From Apostichopus japonicus (Eukaryota; Echinodermata; Holothuroidea; Aspidochirotida; Stichopodidae): a DNA stretch of 64,000 nt. Positions 26,401 to 38,400 of the stretch are shown here, piece after piece. A program made the translations under genes and the position numbers. The stretch lies in assembly GCF_037975245.1 (NCBI RefSeq), contig NC_092568.1, forward strand, positions 23,214,501 through 23,278,500. The letters run 5' to 3'. Every line of letters begins with the position of its first letter. The first letter of the stretch is position 1. Below the pieces are notes generated by a model. It searched no databases and was not told the origin of the DNA. It was given only the letters and a program-made list of their open reading frames with translations.

Positions 26401-29400
26401 TATGTATTGTGTTCATTAATTTGCATTCAGGCACGTGCTTTTTCTGCGAATTCGCGGAATATCCGTGATTTCCTTTCTACCTCGGGGACAAAAACTATTA
26501 TCCTAACACACTGTAGCATACCCAAACTGGCGCCTATACCGCAATTTTTGCAAAGTTCCGAGATTTTTTTTTTACCCCAGGCTCATCCCTGTGCATTCTC
26601 CCTCTTTCTTTGACAGGTTACATACCTGTAGATCCTCAGATCTGTCAAGAGCGGATCGAGAACCTGGAGCAGAAGTACGAGGAACTGAAGGATCTGGCCC
26701 GCAACCGACATGACAAGCTAGAGGAATCACTTCGTCTCTGGCGCTTCTTCTGGGAGCTGGCAGATGATGAGACCTGGATCAAAGAGCAGGCCCAGATCGT
26801 ATCATCAGCAGACATCGGACATGATCTCACCAGTGTTAACCTTCTCTTGAACAAACACAAGGTAACAACAAGAAAAACGTTATACCTGATGGTTAAATGC
26901 CTTGTTCATCACAGACAACTCTAGTTTGTTGTTCCATAAAGAAGGTTAAGCTCATTTCACTGGGCTCTGTAAAGAGGAGCTCAGATCGTGATAAATGTAT
27001 CCTCACAGCAAACTGAAAGTATGGACACACCTTATGGATTTCATGTGTGATAATTTTACGTTTCACAGATAGCAAATAACTTTGAATAACAATGCAAATA
27101 CTAAAATGGGTAGTTTGAGTTGCTGCTTTCACATCGATTTTCATATTTTGTATATTAGTGTGTGAGTTTTGATTTGTTTTAGTGTGTATTTGTTTTCTTG
27201 ATATGGTCAGTTCTTAGTTATTATTTCAATACCCCCCCACTCCCCTGACAATTTCCTGAGACTATAACAAAGTACACTGACTCTTTAGAACCACCTTTCA
27301 TGTAAAATTCAAAAAGTGCTAATATCATCAGGTTTAACAAAGCTATGTTCTTGTCTCTTCCCCAAGGGTCAAGAAGATGAAATTGTTGGACACCAAGCTC
27401 AGCTAGAGTCTAACATTCAGATGGGCGAGGATCTTATCACAGAGAACCACCCCGGATCACCTCAGATCAAGGAAAGAATCACCGATGTGCAGGATAAGTT
27501 TGGCAGACTGAAAGACCTTGCTGCCCAGAGACAGAAGCGATTGAGGGAAGCTGTCGACTTGTATCAGGTGAGGGCCAATCGGATTTAACGTGACACAGAC
27601 CGTGTAAAGCATTATGTAGAATTTCTATGCAAAATAAGGACCCATTGAAAATAGTTAGGTGGTATTGAAGTTTTGTGACTGGTGTGGCCTTTTGCCCTCA
27701 TCACTTAAAGCCGCCGAAACAGATGGGTCACATGACTATTCGTCGAAGATGTAGCATAGGACACCCCATAGGAGGGTTTTGGAGTATCTTTCCACATGTA
27801 AATAGCTACGTGAGATCTGTGGGTTCTCATTTGTCTAACACTTAGCAGGGCAGTATAGCACTGAATTGTGATACCATCAAGCAAAACATTTTTTATTTCA
27901 CAGTTAGGTATATTTAGCTATAACTTTACTGTGTGGCAAGGTTGATAAAAATAATTCCTTTCTGGCTGTTGCAATTTTCCACTGATGTGGGATTTTGTAA
28001 AATATAGATTATCCTTTGTTACTCTTTTTTGCTATGGGTCAAGAAAATGTTCCACAAGTTTATTGGGTTGACATTCTCTATGATCAAACTTTAAATTCTA
28101 AAATTTTCCCTTTCACCGTACTTTCCTGCTAGTTCTATGCCGATGCCGATGACATGGAGAACTGGATGGTGGATACACTCCGCATCGTTTCCAGTGAAGA
28201 TGTTGGTCGTGATGAAGCTAGTGCAGAATCTCTTCTCAAGAAACACAAGGTAACACTTAACAAGCATGCCAGCTTTGAGGGTGACTTCACTGTTAATAAG
28301 CGTAATAAGTTAAATCATACCTATGGACCAAAACAGAAAACAGATGAACTGTTTGTCTTGTTAAAACCTGCAAGCAATTAGTTCCTGTTGCTTTGATATG
28401 TTCATCCCTCAATTCAGATGCCAGCGATTATGTATGGGAATATTGGTACCCATGTTTTAATTTATTGAAGTGCTTTCATTTTTGGGGCTTCAGATATTAG
28501 CAACAAGCTATCATCAGAAAATGCTATTTCATTATGCATCTGCTTTGTTTGGATTATAATCAAATTAAAATAAAACAAAAAACTGTTAGCAAACTGCTTA
28601 TCCACTAAAGAGCCTATGTAAGAGAATGTGTAAAAAGTAAGTGGGCCTGACGTTTCGATCCTAGCAGGATCTTCTTCAGAGGCTGGATGAATTGTTTGGA
28701 TTATGACAGTTTTGATATCCCCATCAAGCTCCTCCCCATAACTTTTATATTCTTCAGCAATTGCCAAGGAGACATAGAGAGTTGGCTTGATATGAACATT
28801 ATACTCATCTCATTCCATTAGCGTAAAGAACACTTATCACGCTGTGTAGTTGCATAACTGTATCAAACAGCAATCATGTGTAGATAATGATATGCATTTC
28901 ACACCCTCTACTTGACCATATAAATATCTAACCAGATTGTTTGAATTTATGGTTCAAAGTCATCGAAAGTGCCAAGTAGGACGATATAAATCAATATCAG
29001 TAGCTTGATTGATTGTATCCAGTGTCGACCGGCTTTTAATCTGTCCCACAGTTCATCCGTGAGGTAGTTGTTTTTCTCTCTCTTTCAACGGTAGATTAAT
29101 TAGCACTTGCTTTCAAAGCCTTTCTTAGTCATGCATGTTATCACTTTCTTCCAAGTCGATAGAAATACTTTGGAATGACATACATTGTTTTCATAAAGCA
29201 TGGATAGTGTCTCACTGCTATGTGGGATCTGCCATCGACATTGTTCTACATAGCTTAACATTCATTCTGGTAGCTACCGAGAATCTCTGGAAATAATCTG
29301 TAGATCTGTCCTTTTCACTTTTCTATTTTTTTGCCGTTAATCAATTTTCATGACACGATTTTGATGGTTTGCCTTTGCCTGACACGGTTATCTAAATTTC

Positions 29401-32400
29401 ACAGGATCTGGTCAGTGAACTTCTGGGAAGTAATGTGAGTGCATGTCACCATTTTGAATCTGGGCCACAAATCATATTCACCCTCCCCCTACCTACAGTT
29501 AGTCCTCATTATGCACCCATTTAATTCCACCAATTTATTTTGTGTGTGTGTGTGTGTGTGTGTGAATGCATCAAACAGTTATCAGTTAATCAAAAAATTT
29601 GTCTCATTTGCTATCTATTATTTTCTTATGTTGCTTTGAGGGGTGAAGCTATCTGTGATGTTAAGTTGTTTCTCAAAGTTAGTCAATGCTAAAAAGAAGT
29701 TCATGATTTTACTTAAAAAGGTCATACACAGCATAGATATTTTTGGAAATTTTGAAAAAGGAAATAACATATGGCAAAACAAACTGTTTTTACCTAAAAA
29801 ATATGAATAGTTTGATAATTGTATTACTTGACAAGAAAATGTCATGTGCTGGTGGTTATGATGTTTAGGATATAAGGAACAAGGTATGACTGAATAGATA
29901 TTTATAGTTGAGTTTTGGAGTTACCTTTATTGGTACCCCAGATACCTAGGTAGTGTCATTCGGTTTCGTAAAGTAAATTATTGCTGTACTGTCCTGTATT
30001 AGTACCGCACTGCACTAAGGATGTACATCACATATATCAGATGTATAATAGACATGATTGCCTGTGTAAGCAATGGTATCATGTTGTCCACTTAAACCAC
30101 AAGAGAGGACCAGATGTCTATTAATTTGGTGCCCTAGGGAATGCACAGGCCATTTAATCAAATAACAACAGAGATTGTTATATATGTGTAGGTTATGGGC
30201 TTTAGTTCTGCATGACTTCCCCTGTGGTATCTGGTCAAATTGTCGAGGGGCCAAGTTGAAAATTTTTTATCGACAGTTTGTTATCTGTTTAAGGGATATC
30301 TAGAAGAAATATAATTTAAAATATCTATCAAAAGATTTGAAAATATTGTTCCTTCTTCAGTTAATCTCACATTCGCATATCACTTTTAATGTAAACTAAA
30401 ACAGTCCATAAAGTTTTCATTGATAACTATTTCTTACACCTTTTCTGCAAACTATCATTTTTAATCAAAACTGTCTTTTCTTTTCTTTTGTTTTGGCAAC
30501 TTATATATGTAGGAATTTTACTGCTTTTTTATGTTGGGAAATAATAATTAATAAAGGAGTGGATTTTGCTTTCTGTTCATTTAAGAAAACATTAATTACC
30601 AACATTTTTAACTAACTTCTTTTTATGACAATACCATCTTCTTTTTTATGACAATCCTTACATTGCCTTCTGTTTTTCTCTTTTTTTCTCTTGTTTTTGG
30701 TCTTTAACTTGAGTTCTCCTGATTTATTCAGCGTTTTTGTTTTGTACAAACATTTGGATGTATTTTCTTCATCTTAACATCTCCCTTTTGTGATGATAGT
30801 AAAATGATTCTAAAAAGAAGTTCAGCCATAGATCCATCAAAATTTATGTTTTGTTTGTCAGTCTCAATACTGTATGACAAACATGAGTCACTTTCTTAAT
30901 GAACAGTTTTATTTGCTCTAATGCCTGTGAGATTCTGTCAAAATTTCTTTGTTCTTGTCAAGGAAACACTGCGATCAGTCGATCAGTCAGCAGTGAATTG
31001 TACAGGATTTATCTTAAACTAGAGGGGGGGGGGGTTGAGAATAAGATGAATGTGCATCTCTTAATTGCTCCTTCAGCATGGTTGTTTTCATAGACTTTAA
31101 TGTACTAGATTCATTATTTTGATAAATAAAGTTATGTAATGAGCTATACATATTTAATACTCACCTCCTTAGTGGAAGGGGGGGGGGGTTGCTCAATAAC
31201 ACCCTGTAAACTCTTTGTTTTGTCAAGGCGTTTGGCTCTGAAGAATCCTTTGAGAAATAAAAATCATTGATATACCTTTCTTTATAATAGAATTGATCCA
31301 TTTTCCGTTTCAAGTCTTCTCAAGGAAGAAGAAATTACCACCGTCATGTTCTCGTGACCAAAGTATCTTTATACGACCAAAGTAAAAGTATATTCAGTTA
31401 TTATGATAAATATTAGCCCCATATTCTGTGTCTCTGTGCTGTTTACAGTTTTTGCATATATATAACATCTGTGTATGAGCCAGAGAGAGGTGGCATACCG
31501 TTAAATCGCTTTCTTCTTTTTTCTTCACTCACATAGGATGTTTCCGAGGAACTCCAAAACTATGCTCAAACTATTCAAGGACTTCATGAGCAGGCTAATG
31601 AACTTGGTGAACAGGTATGTGTTCTGTCTTTTATTTACATCCCTACCAATAACAGTGAATGGAAAAAAAGTGATGATGATGATGATGGTGGTGGTTGTCG
31701 TATGGGTAGTTACGTATGATAACTGCAAATCAGTGCTAGTGATTGAAAATGTGTCTTCTATGGCTGATATATTTATGTCAACATGGACAGTGTGCTAATT
31801 AAGTTGGAAGTTTTGAAACACTGTATTGTGCATTGTGTCGAAACTTTGCATCCTGCTGTCCAAATCATTTATCGTTCACTCGTGATTTGGAAGGGCCTCG
31901 ACCTATATTTAGTGTAATTTCATCCGTTCGGATGCCACCTAATAAGGGACTCATAAACACTGAAATCCAGTCCGATTCTGGTTTTTCGATTTAGTCTCAT
32001 TTGCGAACCTTTGAAGTTTATACATTGTTGTCTGTGTAACTTAGGTATGGGAGCAAAGTAGCCAGATCATATGGATGGAATACTAAACTAATTCCTCTAG
32101 ATAAGGTGTGAAACTGTAGGAAGGGTCGTATCATTGTATATCGTAATTTAGCAAAACACGTTTGAAGTCTTTGCTCCTTTGAGGTCATTGGTTTATTTCG
32201 TACCAATTGCAAACATGTCATATGATCTCATTGCGTAGGACCGTGATTCCCCGGAAGTAAGAGAACGCCTCGACAAAATCGATGATTACTACCAGAAACT
32301 GTTGGAGCTCGCCAAACTGCGAGAACGTCGTCTCCAAGATGCCCTCTCTCTCTACAAGCTCTTCAACGAGGCTGATACCGTCGAGACCTGGATCGATGAG

Positions 32401-35400
32401 AAGGTACAAATGTTACATGAATTTTGGCTTCAAACTTCTTGTTTTCCACTCTGACTCAAAACAGAAGGTGTGACAAATTATTTAAAATTCTTGTAGACAC
32501 CAGACAAATGAGGACAGAGTAGTGCATAAATTAGAAATTAATATCCATATAGTCTGAGTTGGCAAGCAGATCAGAAGGGGAAGTGGGGTGAAGAAAGCAT
32601 CCTTTGAAAGTTGCTACTCCCGTTACTGTCAGCGTCAAAATAACAACATTGAAAATTGTGATTGTAGAGTAGTGTGGTTGTGTTTGCTGTTTCTTACGTA
32701 ACAGTTTTCATCGTAAAGTTTAGAGATTGAAGCTGTGCACTACATAAGTTTGGAAAAATTTTGGGTGGGGTGAGGGGGGGAATTGGTTTTGCCTTTACCA
32801 ACACCAATTGTTACGCAAATTTTTTCATTTTCTCTCCTTGAATTGCTTTTCTTGTCTGACAGTGGAAATCTTTTTTAACCTGCATCATTTTCTTTCATCT
32901 CCGTTCCTTTGCCGTTCTATTAAAACTTGTTCTTCCCCAAATTTTTTGCCATTTTTACAGATGAGATATTTCCAGGTAGGACCAAAAAAAAAAATGACAT
33001 GAGTGTTGGTAACAAACCATGCACACAAACACTGTTACTTTGCCCGGATGTATGTAGGAGTACTTACTAATAACATGAGATTAGCCAACCAGTATCATTA
33101 TCATTCAACATGTGATACATTTAACACATTTCAGTGTCCACATCCATTAATATCATAGAAAACATGGTTTCTGTGTCTGAAAGTAGTAGAAGGTGTCAAG
33201 GAGTTCCAACATGTCCCACCCACCTCCAATAATATCTAAAAAAAAGATGCCCACCTTTTACCACCATTCCATGTAACCCCATCCAACCCCCTCCCCCCCC
33301 CTGCCCCTTCTCCCTGTCCTCATTTAGTTCACCCTTAATCATATAAATAAGTAAAAAAGTGGAATGGATGTTTCAATTTTATTTCCTAGAAAACCTAAAT
33401 TTGAATATTTTATTTTAAGTGCTTCAATTTATTTTATAAAGAAAAGACATGTTGCTCTCTAATGATTCTAATTAGATGAAATTTTAGAACCATTGTCTTT
33501 TTGTTCAAAGGGCAGCTGTCTTATTTGGGCTGAAATTTGTAGAGAAAATTAGCTTTTCACTTTAGTACCATTTTCTAAGGGAAACGATCTCAGATATTGA
33601 TATGTTTAAAAGAATAATTCCCGCTGTTAATGTTGATGTCTCACCCTAAGAATCCCTTTGCCAAACTCCTTGGCAGGAAACTGTCTACATGTTATTATAT
33701 GTTCAGTTGTTGTCGGTATTTCATACATATAAGGATATCAGATCTGTATTGTCTTCTATTGTATGAGGTGGTGAATAGCATTGTGTATGAGACATTATAT
33801 ATCTATCTATGTATGACTCGGTGGTTGCTAGGGGAAGTCAATTTATTCATTCTCCATCTTCTTCCAACGACATAATGATGATTTAACTAGTCATTGACTT
33901 ACACAAGCACTTTCAATGATCCACTCAATAATAACCTGACAGGATTGTATAATTTATGAATATTGCAAGAATATATACATTGAGGCTTCATTTGTGAGAT
34001 TGGAAGTCAGGCATCTACCTCCTTCGGTGCTGGTATGTGTTTTGTCTCGCTCAATACTCCCAAAATGTGTCTCTGTGTTCTGTGCTCATAGCAAACGTGG
34101 CATTGTTTGAGGCTTGCTCTCTTAGAAAGAGAAAAGATGGTCATTGCAAAGAAGTTTTCTCTCCTAATCCTGTCTTACATCGTTAATACCTTCACCGTCT
34201 TCTGTGGTTACTTATATAACAATTGTGCTCATGTTGCACACCTTTGTACTGGAAATGGGCACAAAAACTTTCTAGCTTTCAGGTCACACGTGGGATGTAC
34301 GAGAGAGTATGAACAGTATCTACATCTCGTCTTCGGCCATTTTGTATTGTACTATGTGCATCCTGTCAGGTCTTGTCGTTGTGTAACAACTAAGTACTGT
34401 AAATGTACTTATACTTTGCAGCCCTGGCAGTTTGCTGCTCGTTTTCATTTCAGTATGTTCAGTAGGTTTTTGTCTTTATGTGGATTTGTTATCATGTGCA
34501 TCTAGGGTCATGGGAATAATGCAGAAGTCATGGAGGTGGAAAACTCATGCATATTCATGAGCTTACAACAAACAACTTTATGCATGAATTGAAATTGTCC
34601 ACATTGCACGAATACATTTTTAACCATTTGCCCAGATGCTGTTTTGCAATGTTCAGAATGAATCAAGGCTGTAAGAAATTATTTCCAGTAAAATTGGTGA
34701 CTTTTCTTTTTTGATGGAAAAGGTGTTGGAAAGGTGGTTTACTTTATACAGGCATGCATGGTATGAGACATTAGGTTGGTTTGGTCTATTTGTGAGCAGT
34801 GCATGATATTATGAGGGCTGAAAGAATTGCTGGTAAAGATGAAATATATTTTCTTACACATCCATGTAAGCAATATGTTGTACCATGCAGGGAGTAAGTA
34901 ATCAAGTGTGACCAAAGGAAAGTGCAAGGATTTTTTTTTCATATCAAAGTTTAAAAAAAATAAAAAATCAAAACTACACATATTTGCCAAACAAAGCAAA
35001 CAAACACCACATTGTTTTGCAGTTAAATAGCTCTCCATTATTTATGACATTGTACTGAATGTTTAGTCTCTTCAAGTGTTGGTCAAATTATGTTTGTGAA
35101 AGTATGCATGTGAGTATTTTATTTCCCTGATGCAGAACCGTTCATATTCTGACAAATTGATACACGACTGTGAATGGAATATAACGACTATAACACATTA
35201 GCAGAAAGAGTATCCATTCTTGTGCATAGGTGTGTTGTACAGTGTAGGTATTAGGTCAGTGTACATAGTGCATGCAGTCGAAATTACCCCTTAGTAGTCT
35301 TCCTTTCCCTCCTGGATTTTGCAAGAGAGATTTTTTTGATATAATAATTGATATATTCAGTACTTAGCCATGACAATTATTAAGCCAGGTTACACCTAAC

Positions 35401-38400
35401 AAGCTAACTTCCAATGCAAGTCAGTGTGGAATTGAAAACTCACTGAGAGGTTCTACAAGCGATTGTAATTGTGATTGAAATAATAAAAGCGGGACCTAGT
35501 CCTCTGATAAAGGTCCTAGCCAGAGGGGAGATATTTAAATTTTCATCTAATCCTGGAGTGTGTTGCCTTCATTATCTTACAGATTAATGGAAAGAGATGT
35601 CATTCATTTGGGTTAATATATTTAATTGTTTCCTGTATTCCATCTCAACAGAGATACTAATATGTTGATTAGCAACCTTTACAGATGTTGTGTATATATG
35701 ACACTAATAGAGGAGGGTTAGCACACATTATTGAAACCCATCTCCCCACCTAACCCATGCCACACCCCCCCCACTGTTTCCCATGAATATTGCACACACT
35801 TGCACACAAAACTAACTATGCTAAAATAAGCTATGTATATAAAAGAAAAACATGTAAAGCTTATGTGGGACCATTGGACCTAACCGTGGAATTTATATTC
35901 TCCAACATTTATTATCCGAACAATGTACATTATGAAAGTAAGCTAGAGAGTTTGTTTACTTATAAGTTTACAGTGAATGTAACTTGAACCTATCATTCAG
36001 TGTGGTAAACAACTCCACATAGTCTTCCAGGAAGGACTGGGACAAGCATCATGTCTTTATGTTTGCATAATATCACTCATTGTTTAGTGAATATGGAGTG
36101 ACCATTCTGTAGTTGGAATAGTTATCTAGTTTTGCATCAGTCACTCAGTTGAAGGAGTAGTAGTGTAAATGTCATAGGTTAGCTTTATACATGCCCATCA
36201 TCTGGATGGTGGGACCAGTCGTGTAAGACAATTCACAGTGTAGATTTAGCTGATACATATTAATGCAAGTGTTAGATTCCACTCAGAATAGTTTAGCAAT
36301 ATTGGTCACCTGTCTGTCTTAGCTTGACAATGTAGCCCGAGATGAAGAATGGACTGGTTCACATGTGTATCCTTGTGCGACAGTAAACACTGAAAACCTC
36401 ATAATGATACCACCAGAAAGGTGGAGAGCCCACTGTGATATATCAAGGGTTGAATATTGTTTAAAATGTCTATGGAAATAGACTTTCCAGAGTTGTATCA
36501 ATGTTAGGAATAAGAATACAATTAGTTCTAAGGTGTAGTAGTATTTTACCAATTAAATTTAACATAGTATAAGTGTCCGCTACCTTGGCTCCAGTTTCAG
36601 GATTAATAGAACAAAAAGATTGTAGGTGTCATATGAACAGCTGGTCTTGGATCAGCACTACTAGAATGATTGATAAACCACTCATAATTCTTGAATAAGA
36701 TAATATTGAGGCATTCCATATGGTTTTTAACATTGCCATTGTTTGTGTTACCTCCCCCCTCTATAGGAGCATACTTTGCATGCTCTGATCCCAGCAGAGG
36801 ATCTGGAGTCCAACGATGTCATCCTAGCTCGCTTCGACCACATCGAGAAGGAAGTCGAGGTGAACGCCTCAAAGGTCGCTGTCGTTAACCAGCTAGCTAG
36901 TAACCTTCTCCAGGTGGACCACCCTAACTCTGGAGAAATCACTGACAAACAGAACCACCTCAATGAAAGGTAAAGTTTGAATAATTTGTGTGAAAATGTG
37001 AAAGAAGGAATAGTTACTCCCTCGGCACATTGCCATAACATTGGCAGATATAGGGAAGTAACACAGACTAAATTATTTACAACATGATCGGAGAAGTATA
37101 ATGTTCATGTTATTACATGTCGTTGTTCTGAGCACTGGTATTCTTAGGTGTTGAAAACAGCAAATTGCAGAAGACTGAGACCTCCAAAAGTTGAGTTGTT
37201 ATTGCCCTTGGATTTAAGTAATATTGACATGGTATCTGCTTTGCCATGAGGAGAGATCAAACATGACAACTAAGCTGTTGTCAAATCATACCATTAAAGA
37301 TCCAACATGGGTGCAAAATTGTATTGCATAGTCACAGCTACCAGTATCTAAACTTAGTCTCCCACTATGAAGAATTTACAAATCTATGCTTTCCTGTGGC
37401 CCATTTTGTTGGAATTGTTGAATAGTACTAAAGCATTTGATAATGATGCCGGAGTTAACTGTATCTCCTTCATATGCAGCTTCTTTCAATACTTCCAATG
37501 TCTTTATTTTGACTTACAGGTGGGCAGAGTTGAGCAAATTACTGAAGGAGAGGCGTGATGCGGTGCTGTCAGTACGAGAGGTGCAGACCTACCACTTTGA
37601 GTGCATCGAAACCACTCAGTGGATTCGTGACAAGGCCAGGTTGATCGCTGCCACAGAAGACCTCGGTAACGACTTGGCCGGCATTACGTCACTGCAACGA
37701 AGGCTCAAGGGTATGGAAAGCGATCTCGCTGCCATCGATGCCAAGGTAAAAAGCTGTCATTAATTGAAGGAGGGGTTGAGGAGGGGAATGGGGTGGTGGA
37801 GGATTAATTGTTGGGAAGTTGAGGGGTGAATATGGACAAGGGTCAAAATGATATATGCCATACCCAGAGTAATGAAACCAATTGAATTGTCACTAGTTGG
37901 GGGAATGTGGACGGGGGGGATCTTCCTTTTTACTGAATTCCTATGGTAAGGCATTTTAGTCTTTTGATCTGAGGAAATGGTATGATATGGTGAGATGGTC
38001 CCTCTGAAAATTAAACATACAGTGAACTTGTATTTCCTTTCTGATAGCTCGATGATCTGGGGAAAGAGTCAGATAAACTGGCTGAGGAACACCCAGAGGA
38101 TTCTGAGCAGATACACAGGCGATACAAGGAGATCATGGACGTATGGGAAGAACTGAAGGAACTGGTAAGAATTATTCTACAGATGTTTAGTATGTCCACT
38201 TTACATCACAAGAGACAACAACCCTTGAAGTGATGTTTGATTTGTTAAAGGAGGTGGTACCCAAATGATAGACGCTGCATTATATTACTGTATACGATTG
38301 CAATATGTTGTTGTACATTAGAGGAAACATCCTTCAATCACATCAATAAATAAATGGATATTTTGTATCAGTTACCATAAGTTACTCCTAGCAGTATATT

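Larger units (their letters stand above)
28250..31536 (+). other. Spectrin intron 13 (phase 0)
   Basis: 3.3 kb. Contains the hammerhead-like insertion (28558-28691), a candidate microexon (29405-29434), a (GT)n tract and two G-runs near 31024 and 31178. Confidence 0.85.

Noticed and set aside
29869-29883. 15-nt phase 0 microexon DIRNK in intron 13
   Set aside because: No pyrimidine tract before the AG (TTATGATGTTTAG); likely chance.
34107-34505. 132-codon open frame in intron 15
   Set aside because: Hydrophobic, Cys- and Tyr-rich noise without a domain or splice sites.
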